Shown: positions 35,264 to 45,032, counted from the first letter of the stretch. The stretch: 64,000 bases of DNA from an uncultured Lachnospiraceae bacterium (GCA_910586605.1 CAJUJR010000001.1:6734-70733), one strand, 5' to 3'. Notes: generated by a model not told the origin, from the letters alone. Translations and numbers: made by a program.

Positions 35264-37426
35264 ATGGCTGAGGAATTTAATGCAGAGGGCATGCTGGACA
35301 TGTACCTGTTTGAAAACGGGCAGCTTTTGGAGCAGCTTCAGGAAACTGTCCTGGAGCAGAAGGATGCAGATTGTTTTGATGAGGACAGCATAAATGAGAT
35401 ATTCAGGACTATGCATACAATTAAGGGGTCTTCAGGAATCATGATGTTTGATGACATTATGGCCGTTTCCCATAAGCTGGAGGATGTTTTCTATTTTCTT
35501 AGGGAATCCCACCCGGATAATGTGCCGCATCTTGAACTGGTAGAACATGTGTTGGAGGTGGCAGATTTTATAACAGGCGAAATGGATAAAATCCAGAATG
35601 GTGACCCGGCAGACGGTGATTCCAGCGAGCTGATTAAAGAGCTTGATAAATTTTTAGCTTCTATCCAGGGCAATTCGGGAGAAACCGGGGCAAATCCGCC
35701 GCCAAAGAATGAACATGAGGCGCCGAAGCAGTTTTACATAGCGCCGGTTGCGACGAGTGCAAGCCGTTTTTACAAGATTTATATTACGTTTTTCCCGGAA
35801 ACAGAGATGTCAAATGTCCATGCTTATAAGACAGTATATGCATTGAAGGAGATTGCAGAGGATTTATTGTACTCCCCGGAGGATATTATTGCAGATGCTT
35901 CTAGTGCAGATACAATTATAGAGGAGGGCTTCCGTATTCTTTTACAGGCTCAGTGCAGTGAGCAGGATATCCGTAATATAGTAAATGAGGGGTATGATAT
36001 CCAGAAAGTGGATATTTATGAGTGTACCGCTGAGGAGTTTGTACAGGGCTTTGATTTTGGCAGCCACAAATCAGAGATTGATTTAGAATCTGATGTGGAG
36101 ACAATTGAGAAAAAGGCACAGGCAGGGCAGGAAGCGTCCGCAGGGGAAGGAAAGGCATCTGCGAAAAAAGCAGAGATGGCGCCGGGCGATTTTGTCATAA
36201 AGTCAAAAGAGCCAGGTAAGAAAAAGAAGTTGGCACGGGATAAGCCGAAGACGGAGAAGGCATCCTTTATCAGTGTAAATGTAAGCAAGATGGATCAGTT
36301 GATGGATTTAATCGGAGAATTGGTTATCTCTGAATCTGTAGTACTGCAGAATCCTGACTTGAAGGTGCCGGGGCTGAACCTGAACAGCTTTAATAAAGCT
36401 GCAGCCCAGATGTCTAAGATTTCTACTGATTTGCAGAATGTGATTATGTCTATGAGGATGGTTCCGCTGACAAACACGTTCCAGAAGATGAACAGGATTG
36501 TCTTTGATGTTTCCAGGAAACTGGGCAAAGATATTGAGTTTGAAATGATAGGGGAACATACCGAAGTAGATAAAAATATTATTGAGCATATTTCCGACCC
36601 TCTGATGCATATGGTCAGGAACGCTTTGGATCATGGGATTGAGAGCAATGAAGAGCGTAAAGAAAGCGGCAAGGCCGATAAAGGAAAGGTTACGCTTTCT
36701 GCGAGGACAGAGGCTGGTAAGGTATGGATTAGCGTGGAAGACAATGGAAAAGGCCTTGACAGGGAGAAACTTCTTGCAAAAGCAAGAAAGCAGGGGCTTC
36801 TTGATGAAAATAAACCGGACAGCGCTTATTCTGATAAAGAAGTGTACCAGTTTATTACCCTTCCAGGTTTTTCAACGAAAGAACAGGTTACAGAGTACTC
36901 TGGCCGTGGCGTTGGAATGGATGTCGTAGTGCAGAATATCCAGTCAATTGGCGGTGCATTGGAGATTGACAGCACGCCAGGGGAAGGAAGCACGATGAGC
37001 CTGAAGATTCCGCTGACATTGGCAATTGTTGATGGAATTGTAATGGAGACGGGAAATTCTTCTTTTGTACTGGAAACGGCAGTAATTAAGGAATTTTTCA
37101 GTGTAACAGAGGATATGATGATACATGAGCCAAATGGGGATGAATATGTCATGATACGAGGGGAGTGTTTCCCTGTAATCCGCCTTGGAAGATGGTATGA
37201 CCTGAAAGAAGAATATCAGGAGTCTGTTGAAAATGGCATGATGCTGATTCTTGAAGTAGAAGAAAAGAAAATCTGCCTGTTTGTTGACAGGCTGATTGGG
37301 GAACAGGAGATTGTTGTAAAACCAATTCCTGCATATATTAAGAAGGTGAAAGGGTTATCTGGCTGTACGCAGCTTGGCGATGGAAGCATTGCTTTAATCC
37401 TGGATCCAGGTGGATTAATCGTATAA
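35264..37426 (+). CDS. cheA: Chemotaxis histidine kinase CheA
   Basis: 720 aa from ATG 35264 (AAAGGAGAAGG upstream; an in-frame ATG at 35228 lacks a site). Order: Hpt (P1) with phospho-His51 in 'MHTIKGSSGIMMF', a P2-like regulator-binding segment (~175-270), an acidic/lysine linker, dimerisation P3 ('VNVSKMDQLMDLIGELVIS'), ATPase P4 ('MVRNALDHGIES', 'GRGVGMDVV'), and CheW-like P5 at the C-terminus. Complete and apparently active. It should take input from the receptors at 3,992 and 38,008 and phosphorylate the local receivers and CheB. Confidence 0.96.
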   Translation: MAEEFNAEGMLDMYLFENGQLLEQLQETVLEQKDADCFDEDSINEIFRTMHTIKGSSGIMMFDDIMAVSHKLEDVFYFLRESHPDNVPHLELVEHVLEVADFITGEMDKIQNGDPADGDSSELIKELDKFLASIQGNSGETGANPPPKNEHEAPKQFYIAPVATSASRFYKIYITFFPETEMSNVHAYKTVYALKEIAEDLLYSPEDIIADASSADTIIEEGFRILLQAQCSEQDIRNIVNEGYDIQKVDIYECTAEEFVQGFDFGSHKSEIDLESDVETIEKKAQAGQEASAGEGKASAKKAEMAPGDFVIKSKEPGKKKKLARDKPKTEKASFISVNVSKMDQLMDLIGELVISESVVLQNPDLKVPGLNLNSFNKAAAQMSKISTDLQNVIMSMRMVPLTNTFQKMNRIVFDVSRKLGKDIEFEMIGEHTEVDKNIIEHISDPLMHMVRNALDHGIESNEERKESGKADKGKVTLSARTEAGKVWISVEDNGKGLDREKLLAKARKQGLLDENKPDSAYSDKEVYQFITLPGFSTKEQVTEYSGRGVGMDVVVQNIQSIGGALEIDSTPGEGSTMSLKIPLTLAIVDGIVMETGNSSFVLETAVIKEFFSVTEDMMIHEPNGDEYVMIRGECFPVIRLGRWYDLKEEYQESVENGMMLILEVEEKKICLFVDRLIGEQEIVVKPIPAYIKKVKGLSGCTQLGDGSIALILDPGGLIV

Positions 37427-37452
37427 AAAAGTAGAAAGGAACGGTATTCCAA

Positions 37453-38001
37453 ATGGATGAAACAAGCGAATTGAGCAAACAGACGGACGAACTCCTGGGG
37501 ACTTTAGATGAGCGGGATGCACAAAAGGACAAATATATGACTTTTAAATCTGGAAGTGAATATTTCGGCCTCAAAATCCAGTATGTTAATGAGATTATCC
37601 AATTCCAGGCGATTACGGCGATTCCAGAGACAGAAGAGTACATTAAAGGCCTGATTAACCTGAGGGGAAAGGTTATTCCTGTGATAGATGTCCGTTTGAG
37701 GTTTAAGCAGGAGCCATTTGAATATAATGACAGAACCTGCATTATTGTCATCAGTGTAAAATCTACAGTAGTCGGCCTAATTGTGGAGGAGATTGCGGAG
37801 GTAGTTGAAATTAGGGATAAAAACATCCTGCCGCCTCCTACCATTGGAAATGCAGATAAATTACACCATAAATATGTGTATGGCATTGGGAAAGTTGGAG
37901 ATACTGTGAAGCTGTTGTTAGATCCAGATAAATTAATTAATGATGAGGAGCTAGAGGCAGCTGACCAGGGAAATGAAGCAAATAATGAAGAAGGAGATTA
38001 G
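37453..38001 (+). CDS. cheW: Chemotaxis coupling protein CheW
   Basis: 182 aa. CheW fold with 'KYMTFKSGSEYFGLKIQYVNEI', 'GLINLRGKVIPVIDVRLRF' and 'LIVEEIAEVVEI'. It connects receptors to CheA. The N-terminal ~30 and C-terminal ~20 residues are extra, polar and acidic. Seven bases separate its stop from the chemoreceptor start, consistent with one operon. Confidence 0.94.
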   Translation: MDETSELSKQTDELLGTLDERDAQKDKYMTFKSGSEYFGLKIQYVNEIIQFQAITAIPETEEYIKGLINLRGKVIPVIDVRLRFKQEPFEYNDRTCIIVISVKSTVVGLIVEEIAEVVEIRDKNILPPPTIGNADKLHHKYVYGIGKVGDTVKLLLDPDKLINDEELEAADQGNEANNEEGD

Positions 38002-38007
38002 CGAAAC

Positions 38008-39351
38008 ATGAAAAACTTGAGTATAAGGGTAAAATTGATTGTGGTGTTTGGCATGTCAATGATACTTACCATTATCAATGTAATGGTTGGTAATTCCATA
38101 TCGAAGCAGATATTGGAGGTGGATGATAAGGAGTCGTTTGTAAGGAATGCTTCTATCTTCTCTTGGGGGCTGGCATTCATATCCGTTCTGGTTACGGTTT
38201 TGGCTGCATATAGTTTAATTAAGACAATTAGGAAATCGGTGGAGCAGTTATCCAATGCGGCAAAAGAGATTGCCATGGGGCATGTCAATATTGAACTGGT
38301 AAAATATAATAATGATGAATTTGGCGAGCTGGTAGATGAGTACCAGAAAGTAATCAGCAATATTAAATATCAGGCAAAGGTGGCAGAGGAGGTATCACAG
38401 GGAAACCTGACTGTGAAAGTTAATCCAAAGTCTCCAGAAGATATGCTGGGAAATTCTTTAAAGAGGCTGGTAGAGGATAATTACCATACTATGACTGGAA
38501 TCAGCGACGCAGGCTCCCAGGTTACAATCAGTTCTTCCCAGGTAGCTAGCGCAAGCCAGGCGCTGGCTCAGGGTTCCACAGAGCAGGCTAGTGCAATCCA
38601 ACAGATAACCGCATCAATTGATGAAATTGCAGGCAAGACAAAGCAGAATGCGGATGAGGCAAATTCTGCCGCAAACCTGGTTGCAAAGGCAATTAGCGAT
38701 GTTGAGCAGGGAAATGAGCAGATGAAAGAAATGATGACTGCAATGCAGGATATCAACAAATCTTCTGAGAGTATATCCAAGATTATTAAGACAATTGACG
38801 ATATTGCATTCCAGACAAATATCCTGGCATTAAATGCAGCAGTTGAGGCTGCAAGGGCAGGTGAGGCAGGCAAGGGATTTGCTGTTGTAGCAGAGGAAGT
38901 CAGGAGCCTTGCGGCTAAGAGTGCGTCTGCAGCAGCAGAAACTTCTGAATTAATCGAAGATTCTATTGAAAAAGTAAGCTTTGGTTCTAAGATAGTAGAT
39001 AATACGGCAAAAGCTATGGAAGAGATTTCGACAGTAGTAAAAGAAAGCGAAGGAATCATCAATGGGATTGCGGAGTCTTCCAATTATCAGGCAAATGCAG
39101 TTTCACAGATTGAGCAGGCGATTTCACAGGTGTCACAGGTTGTACAGACAAATTCTGCTACAAGCCAGGAATGTGCTGCCGCCAGTGAAGAGCTTTCAAA
39201 CCAGGCATCCAAGATGAGGGAGATGATTTCTACCTACAATTTAGGTTCCAATAGTTCGTCTAGTTACCAGTCTTCCTCTATGGGCTCTTCTTCTGTTTCT
39301 AATATGAATGAGCAGGTGATTTCCCTTGATGATGATTTTGGGAAATATTGA
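38008..39351 (+). CDS. Methyl-accepting chemotaxis protein with minimal outer domain
   Basis: 447 aa. Two membrane helices (about 10-30 and 48-70) enclose only ~20 residues, so there is no room for an outer ligand-binding domain. A HAMP segment follows, then the signalling domain with the tip '[20 protein letters not shown]' and Gln/Glu methylation-type heptads. The tail is Ser-rich and does not end in the CheR-binding NWETF pentapeptide. It is the receptor dedicated to this cluster and probably senses a membrane, cytoplasmic or partner-protein signal. Confidence 0.9.
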   Translation: MKNLSIRVKLIVVFGMSMILTIINVMVGNSISKQILEVDDKESFVRNASIFSWGLAFISVLVTVLAAYSLIKTIRKSVEQLSNAAKEIAMGHVNIELVKYNNDEFGELVDEYQKVISNIKYQAKVAEEVSQGNLTVKVNPKSPEDMLGNSLKRLVEDNYHTMTGISDAGSQVTISSSQVASASQALAQGSTEQASAIQQITASIDEIAGKTKQNADEANSAANLVAKAISDVEQGNEQMKEMMTAMQDINKSSESISKIIKTIDDIAFQTNILALNAAVEAARAGEAGKGFAVVAEEVRSLAAKSASAAAETSELIEDSIEKVSFGSKIVDNTAKAMEEISTVVKESEGIINGIAESSNYQANAVSQIEQAISQVSQVVQTNSATSQECAAASEELSNQASKMREMISTYNLGSNSSSSYQSSSMGSSSVSNMNEQVISLDDDFGKY

Positions 39352-39376
39352 TGAGAGATAAAGGGAGGTGGCTCAG

Positions 39377-39733
39377 ATGAGTTTATTTGATGATTTAAAG
39401 GCATTAGGCGTCGATATTGACGAAGGGGTGGGGCGTCTTGGAGGAAATGCTGCTTTGTATGAAAAGCTTCTGGGTTCTTTTAAAAAGACAATTGATACAC
39501 ATTATGTCGGCCTGGATTTTGATATGGATGATTATGCAGCAGCGACTGATAATGCACATGCTATTAAAGGGACTGCAGGAAATCTTTCCATTACTCCGAT
39601 TTACAAATCATATACGGATATAGTGGATTTATTCCGCGCTGGGCAGCCAGAGCAGGCAAAGGCAGAGCTTGAAAAAATTCTTCCAATCCAGGATGAAATT
39701 ATAGAATGTATTACAAAGCATATGAATGCATAA
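39377..39733 (+). CDS. Free-standing histidine phosphotransfer (Hpt) protein
   Basis: 118 aa from ATG 39377, behind AAGGGAGGTG. A four-helix Hpt domain with the phospho-acceptor in 'DNAHAIKGTAGNLSI'. Hpt proteins carry phosphate between the receiver of a hybrid kinase and a final regulator. With a hybrid kinase lacking its own Hpt at 26,518 in the same cluster, this is the natural relay partner. Last gene of the cluster, followed by strong terminators. Confidence 0.88.
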   Translation: MSLFDDLKALGVDIDEGVGRLGGNAALYEKLLGSFKKTIDTHYVGLDFDMDDYAAATDNAHAIKGTAGNLSITPIYKSYTDIVDLFRAGQPEQAKAELEKILPIQDEIIECITKHMNA

Positions 39734-39743
39734 TTAAAAAAGG

Positions 39744-39862
39744 GGCACCGCATAAGCGGTGCCTTATTATATAGGGAATTGTAACATAGTGGTTCAAAAA
39801 AGCCTTTGGCTTTTATTCCAAAGGCTTTTTTGCTAGGGGAATGCGTTGGCATTCCCCTTTTT
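39744..39862. terminator. Stacked terminators between the che cluster and pepD
   Basis: Three hairpins in a row. GGCACCGC/GCGGTGCC (39744-39763). AAAAAAGCCTTTGG/CCAAAGGCTTTTTT (39796-39831), bidirectional. AGGGGAATGC/GCATTCCCCT plus TTTT (39835-39862), of the recurring GGAATGC type. They separate converging transcripts. Confidence 0.85.
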
Positions 39863-41333
39863 ATCTAAGTTCTTTTAAAATTTCTAAAATGTAATTCCAG
39901 GTACGTTGTACGCTTTCCACATCAAGTGTTTCTTTTGGTGTATGGATATCTTTGATATCTGGCCCGAAAGAAACGCAATCCAGCCCTGGCAGCCGGTCTG
40001 AGAAGATTCCGCATTCCAATCCTGCATGGATGGCATTGATCACTGGCTTTTTCCCATATTGCTTTTCATAGATAGACGTCATTAAATCGCGCAGTGGGGA
40101 TTCCTGCCGGTATTCCCATGCGGGATAGTCTCCTTTGCAGGATACGCTGCCGCCAAGGGATTCCATCAGGCAGCAAATCTTGTCTATTAATTCTCCTTTT
40201 TGGCTGCTGATGCTGCTACGGACAGAAAAGGTAAAGGAAACTTCATTTCCGGAAGAAGCGTTGCCTTCTTTGGTAGATAGGATACCTAGGTTTAAGGAGG
40301 TTTGTACCAGGCCTTCAATATCATGGCTCATATACTGTATTCCATTAGGAAGGCAGCAAAGAGCTGAGATTGCCTTATCTGCCGTTTCTGGAGTCATTAC
40401 ATCAATAGAGACATCTTCTTTTTCTTCTGTCAGGGAAACCTGGACGGCTGCATCTGTCTGCTTATATTCATTTTTGTAATAGCTGTTCTGGGCAGAAAGC
40501 GCTTCCGAAAGGCGTTTTCTGTCTGTATCAGGGGAGAGCACAAGTTTTGCGTGGGCTTCCCTTGGGATTGCATTATCTTTCAGGCCGCCATTTACAGAAA
40601 TCAAATCAAAGGCAAATTCCTTTTTCAGCCAATATAGCGTACGTCCTAAAAGCATGCATGCATTGGCGCGCCCCTTATCTATTTCAACGCCGGAATGCCC
40701 GCCAAGTAAGCCGGTAATATGCAAGGTTGCCAAAGTGCCAGAAGCTTTTTTGGTCTGGACTGGAAGATGCGCAGTTGCTGAAGCGCCGCCTGCACAGCTT
40801 ACCAACAGACAGCCTTCTTCCTCTGAATCAATATTTAACATCATACGGCCTTTTAGTGGGGAACAGTCCAAGGCTGCAGCACCAAGCATGCCGATTTCTT
40901 CATCTACAGTAAAAACAGCTTCGAGAGGCGGATGTGGGATGTCATCCGCTTCGAGGATTGCAAGGGCATAGGCAACAGCGATTCCATCATCGCCACCAAG
41001 GGTAGTTCCATTGGCGGTAACAGTTCCATGTTCCAACTGTAGCTGCAGCCCATCTTTTGTAAAATCAATATCGCACCCTTGTTCTTTTTCACATACCATA
41101 TCCAGATGCCCCTGAATGATAACAGGGGCGGAATTTTCATAGCCTGTAGTGCCATTTTTAAAGATAATGACATTATTTGCATCATCCTGCAGATAGTCCA
41201 GATGATGCTCTATGGCAAAGTGGACGCAATAGTCGCTGATTGCTTTTGTGTTTCCTGAGCCATGCGGAATGCTGCAGATTTCTTCAAAATAGCGGAAAAC
41301 CGATCGTGGCTCCAGATTTGATAAGATTCCCAT
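39861..41333 (-). CDS. pepD: Aminoacyl-histidine dipeptidase (PepD family, M20)
   Basis: 490 aa. M20-type metallopeptidase with zinc-binding 'IQGHLDMVCEKE', 'LGGDDGIAVAYALAILE', the catalytic Glu pair in 'TVDEEIGMLGA', and 'GLLGGHSGVEI' and 'HAGLECGIF'. It hydrolyses dipeptides, classically Xaa-His/carnosine-like, in the cytoplasm. It lies downstream of the OPT peptide transporter on the same strand, so uptake and cleavage of peptides look linked. Confidence 0.93.
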   Translation of the reverse strand: MGILSNLEPRSVFRYFEEICSIPHGSGNTKAISDYCVHFAIEHHLDYLQDDANNVIIFKNGTTGYENSAPVIIQGHLDMVCEKEQGCDIDFTKDGLQLQLEHGTVTANGTTLGGDDGIAVAYALAILEADDIPHPPLEAVFTVDEEIGMLGAAALDCSPLKGRMMLNIDSEEEGCLLVSCAGGASATAHLPVQTKKASGTLATLHITGLLGGHSGVEIDKGRANACMLLGRTLYWLKKEFAFDLISVNGGLKDNAIPREAHAKLVLSPDTDRKRLSEALSAQNSYYKNEYKQTDAAVQVSLTEEKEDVSIDVMTPETADKAISALCCLPNGIQYMSHDIEGLVQTSLNLGILSTKEGNASSGNEVSFTFSVRSSISSQKGELIDKICCLMESLGGSVSCKGDYPAWEYRQESPLRDLMTSIYEKQYGKKPVINAIHAGLECGIFSDRLPGLDCVSFGPDIKDIHTPKETLDVESVQRTWNYILEILKELR

Positions 41334-41354
41334 AAATATCCCCCATTCTTATTT

Positions 41355-41711
41355 TTATTTTACCAGTATAAACCGGTTTACTTGAAGGGTATGCAGAAAT
41401 GTGACAACTCGGTCAAGCATCCGGTCTTCTTCCTCTGGGAAAGCCTCTTTCATCAGGCTGACAATTTCAAAAACAGACCGATTCCCATCCAGAGCTTTCC
41501 AAAGTGCAGTACCATGTATATCTAGCGAAATATGGCTTGTTTTTGGTTTATGGAATAGTTTTTGGGCAATTTTATGATGGATTCCTTTATGTTCCAAATC
41601 AATTACAACAACCCCATTTTCCCGCTCTGACCATTTTCGCTCAGGATTGCGGATAAAAACCATATCCATATAATTTTTATCTATTTTCTTAATTTTATTC
41701 TTTTTTGCCAT
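41355..41711 (-). CDS. PqqD-family small protein
   Basis: 118 aa. The C-terminal ~75 residues resemble PqqD-like peptide-chaperone domains ('LFHKPKTSHISLDIHGTALW' then 'DGNRSVFEIVSLMKEAF'). PqqD-type domains present precursor peptides to radical-SAM enzymes, but no such enzyme or short precursor gene is seen here. It sits between the dipeptidase and the OPT transporter on the same strand. The linkage may mean a peptide-binding role; this is inference. It could also be a winged-helix protein with another function. Confidence 0.65.
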   Translation of the reverse strand: MAKKNKIKKIDKNYMDMVFIRNPERKWSERENGVVVIDLEHKGIHHKIAQKLFHKPKTSHISLDIHGTALWKALDGNRSVFEIVSLMKEAFPEEEDRMLDRVVTFLHTLQVNRFILVK

Positions 41712-41743
41712 GGCAAATATCCTTCCTTGAACCTAACAGGATC

Positions 41744-43642
41744 CTAGCTCTTCTTTTTACGGACAGAGAAGAATACTAAGGAGGCCAGTAAAAGGGCAAA
41801 TATAAGGATGCCGCCTGTATTGCCTAAAGGCATCCCCAAATCGATCACTTCGGAAATGCTGCCATCTTTAAATGGGATAACAGCAAGGACAGCAAGTGCG
41901 ATACCAACGATTCCTTCCCCGGCAATCATACCTGAGCAGTATAATATGCCTTTGTCAATTACCGTAGCCTTCTCTTTTTCAGAGCGTTTTGTTTTTACTG
42001 TTTCAAAGAACCAGCGAATCAGCCCGCCGATAAATATCGGGGTAGAAAGGTATATTGGGAGGTAAAGCCCAATTGCAATAGGAAGGATAGGAAGCCCAAG
42101 GATTTCAATGACAATAGCAACGCCAATTCCACAGAATACCAATCCCCATGGAAGGGTACCGCCCATAACGCCTTCTACGACAAGCTTCATCAGGGTTGCC
42201 TGTGGGGCAGGAAGCTCTCCTCCTCCATATTTCCATGCGGCATTTAAGAGGTACATAATGCCGCCAATCGCAAGTGCAGAAATGACAGCGCCAATCAATT
42301 CACCAATTTGCTGTTTGACCGGAGTGGCGCCTACAATATATCCTGTTTTTAAATCCTGTGAGGTATCTCCTGCCATTGCTGCAATAATACAGATAACAGT
42401 ACCAATGCAGATTGCAGAAGCCATTCCGGAATAGCCTGAGGAACCGGTTGCTTTTAAAATGGCGGTAGCAATTAATAATGTTGCAATTGCCATTCCGGAT
42501 ACAGGGTTATTGGAAGAACCAACTGTTCCAACCATGCGGCTGGAAACTGTTGCAAAGAAAAATCCAAAAACAACAATAATCAGAGCGCCGATAAAGCTGA
42601 TTGGGATAGCAGGGATAATCCAGATAATAACAGTCATCACCAGGACGCCGATTAATACAACAGGCATTGGAAGGTCTTTTGAAGTACGGAGTTCTGAACT
42701 TTCTGAGTGTCCGAAACCTTTTACTGCCTTGGAAAATGTCTTGACAATCGTTGGGAGAGACTTAAACAGGCTGATAATTCCGCCGGCGGCTACTGCGCCG
42801 GCTCCAATATAGCGGATATAGTTACTCCAGATTCCGCTTGAGCCTAGTTCGTTTACTGTCTTGTCCACAACCGGGGCAATTGTGCTCCCATCGCCAAATA
42901 AAGTAATTAATGGAATCAGGACAAACCAGCCTAAAACACCTCCAGCGAAGATATAAGCAGAAATCTTTAGTCCGCAGATATATCCAACACCGGCAAGGGC
43001 TGGAAGGACGTCAATGCCGAATCCGGTTTTGAGCGGCTTGATTTCCCAGGTGATTTCAGATGGGAAGAGACGGAGGCCATCTGCAATGAATTTATATAGG
43101 GCGGCAATTCCAAGCCCTGAAAATACAACCTTGGATTTCTCCCCGCCTTCTTCCCCGGCAAGTAAAACTTCTGCACAGGCAGTCCCCTCTGGAAATGGGA
43201 GTACGCCATGCTCTTCTACAATCAGCGCAGTACGGAGCGGTACCATAAACAGTACGCCAAGGATGCCGCCGCAAAGTGCAATTACTGCAATCTCTATAAA
43301 AGATGGTGCAGATACTGCATCGTTTTCCTCTGCCCACATAAACAGGGCGGGGAGTGTAAAGATGGCGCCGGCAGCAAGAGACTCACCGGCTGAACCAATC
43401 GTTTGTACCATATTGTTTTCCAAGATAGAATCTTTCCGTAAGATAAAGCGGATAATTCCCATGGACAAAACAGCGGCGGGGATGGATGCAGAAACCGTCA
43501 TGCCGACGCGCAGGCCAAGATAGGCATTGGCAGCGCCAAAGACAACGGCGAGAATAGCACCCAGGATGACAGATGCTGCCGTAAATTCAGGGATAACCTT
43601 GTCCGCTGGAATAAACGGCTTGAATTCGTTGTTGTTTTTCAT
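41744..43642 (-). CDS. OPT family oligopeptide transporter
   Basis: 632 aa with about fifteen membrane helices. N-terminal 'FTAASVILGAILAVVFGAAN' followed by 'YLGLRVGMTVSASIPAAVLS' is the hallmark of the OPT family, with 'NPVSGMAIATLLI' and 'AGDTSQDLKTGYIVGATP' further on. OPT proteins are secondary transporters of short peptides or metal chelates. First gene of a minus-strand unit with the PqqD-like protein and PepD, supporting peptide import as its job. Its start is preceded by AGAAAGAGG on the minus strand. Confidence 0.9.
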   Translation of the reverse strand: MKNNNEFKPFIPADKVIPEFTAASVILGAILAVVFGAANAYLGLRVGMTVSASIPAAVLSMGIIRFILRKDSILENNMVQTIGSAGESLAAGAIFTLPALFMWAEENDAVSAPSFIEIAVIALCGGILGVLFMVPLRTALIVEEHGVLPFPEGTACAEVLLAGEEGGEKSKVVFSGLGIAALYKFIADGLRLFPSEITWEIKPLKTGFGIDVLPALAGVGYICGLKISAYIFAGGVLGWFVLIPLITLFGDGSTIAPVVDKTVNELGSSGIWSNYIRYIGAGAVAAGGIISLFKSLPTIVKTFSKAVKGFGHSESSELRTSKDLPMPVVLIGVLVMTVIIWIIPAIPISFIGALIIVVFGFFFATVSSRMVGTVGSSNNPVSGMAIATLLIATAILKATGSSGYSGMASAICIGTVICIIAAMAGDTSQDLKTGYIVGATPVKQQIGELIGAVISALAIGGIMYLLNAAWKYGGGELPAPQATLMKLVVEGVMGGTLPWGLVFCGIGVAIVIEILGLPILPIAIGLYLPIYLSTPIFIGGLIRWFFETVKTKRSEKEKATVIDKGILYCSGMIAGEGIVGIALAVLAVIPFKDGSISEVIDLGMPLGNTGGILIFALLLASLVFFSVRKKKS

Positions 43643-43833
43643 GAAATAATAACCTCTTTCTGCGTTGTCATTTTCTTAATGGTATAAAAAGTTGCGCAAA
43701 AAGCGCAGGATAAAGTGATGCTCTCCGACAACGCTGGGACAGCAAAACTTCTATGATATTATACCATAGTAAATGAAGTTTGTGAAACACAAGTTTTTTA
43801 AGATTGCATATTTCTTTTTTCCATAAAATAGTA

Positions 43834-43933
43834 TATAATCTATTTTAATGATATGCGGCAGATGGCATTGTCCCATTATGGTCCACAGGAAAGGCTGTGA
43901 ATTATAATATGGCTTTTTTTTGTCTGCCGTATA
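43834..43933 (+). promoter_or_regulatory. Promoter -10 and attenuator-like leader of fba
   Basis: TATAAT at 43834-43839; only a weak -35 (TTTCTT) is placed correctly. The leader then contains a stem CCATTAT (43873-43879) with ATAATATGG (43904-43912), an inner CACAG/CTGTG stem, and eight T residues: a terminator ahead of the gene. An outer pair, TATGCGGCAGA (43852-43862) and TCTGCCGTATA (43923-43933), spans it and could compete. This looks like transcription attenuation; the signal is unknown. This is the main content of the 321-base gap 43643-43963. Confidence 0.5.
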
Positions 43934-43963
43934 CGAAAAAATCAATGGATGGAGGTTAGCATT

Positions 43964-44827
43964 ATGTTAGTATCAGCAAAGGAAATGCTTATCAAAGCAA
44001 AAGCAGGGAAATATGCAGTAGGCCAGTTTAATATCAACAATCTGGAGTGGACAAAGTCTATCCTGCAGACAGCACAGGAATTACAGTCCCCTGTCATTTT
44101 AGGTGTGTCAGAGGGCGCAGGCAAGTATATGTGCGGTTATAAAACAATTGTTGGCATGGTAAATGGGATGCTTGAGGAGTTGGGTATTACAGTTCCTGTA
44201 GCGCTTCATCTGGATCACGGTTCTTTTGAAGGGGCAAAAGCATGTATTAATGCAGGTTTCTCTTCTATTATGTTTGATGGTTCCCATTATCCGATTGAAG
44301 AAAATATTGCAAAGACAACAGAACTTGTCAATGCCTGCAATATTCTTGGCCTTTCCCTGGAAGCAGAGGTTGGCTCAATTGGCGGTGAAGAAGATGGCGT
44401 TGTCGGTGCAGGCGAGTGTGCTGACCCGGACGAATGCAAAGCAGTTGCAGACCTTGGCGTAACAATGTTAGCAGCAGGTATTGGCAATATTCATGGAAAA
44501 TATCCTGAAAACTGGGCAGGGCTTAGCTTTGAGACTTTGGAAGCAATCCAGGAGAAGACGGGGGACATGCCTCTTGTCCTTCATGGGGGGACTGGGATTC
44601 CTGCTGAAATGATTAAGAAAGCAATTTCCCTTGGCGTTGCAAAGATTAATGTAAATACAGAGTGCCAGTTATCTTTCCAGGAAGCTACACGTAAGTATAT
44701 TGAAGATGGAAAGGATTTGGAGGGCAAGGGATTTGACCCACGTAAGTTACTGGCTCCTGGCGCAGAAGCAATTAAGGCTACCGTAAAGGAAAAAATGGAG
44801 CTGTTTGGTTCCGTAGGAAAAGCCTGA
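43964..44827 (+). CDS. fba: Class II fructose-1,6-bisphosphate aldolase
   Basis: 287 aa. 'KYAVGQFNINNLEWTKSIL' at the N-terminus, zinc-binding His in 'ALHLDHGSFEGAK', 'EAEVGSIGGEED' and 'VLHGGTGIPAEMIKKA', and the phosphate-binding 'KINVNTECQLSF'. It splits fructose-1,6-bisphosphate to DHAP and glyceraldehyde-3-phosphate in glycolysis. ATG 43964 follows GGAGGTT; an in-frame ATG at 43949 is less well placed. Its leader looks attenuated. Confidence 0.95.
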   Translation: MLVSAKEMLIKAKAGKYAVGQFNINNLEWTKSILQTAQELQSPVILGVSEGAGKYMCGYKTIVGMVNGMLEELGITVPVALHLDHGSFEGAKACINAGFSSIMFDGSHYPIEENIAKTTELVNACNILGLSLEAEVGSIGGEEDGVVGAGECADPDECKAVADLGVTMLAAGIGNIHGKYPENWAGLSFETLEAIQEKTGDMPLVLHGGTGIPAEMIKKAISLGVAKINVNTECQLSFQEATRKYIEDGKDLEGKGFDPRKLLAPGAEAIKATVKEKMELFGSVGKA

Positions 44828-44955
44828 GGGCTGCAGCCAATAAATCAAGGGCATGCAAGGAGGTTTTTGGCATGCTCTGTGATACCACTATATTACGGGG
44901 AATTTCCTGTAAAGTAAAATACAGGGAAGCTTATGTTGCAGATAAAGAGTTTAGG

Positions 44956-44990
44956 CAGCTTTGCAGCACCGTCTGCAAAGTTGTCTTTTA
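44956..44990 (+). terminator. Terminator after fba
   Basis: CAGCTTTGCAG pairs with CTGCAAAGTTG (11 pairs, one G-T) around CACCGT, followed by TCTTTTA. It lies about 130 bases after the stop; a GCATGC/GCATGC pair is seen closer to it (near 44,850). Confidence 0.6.
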
Positions 44991-45032
44991 GTCTATAGGA
45001 AATTGTCCGTAGGGCATGGTGAGGAGGAGCAT

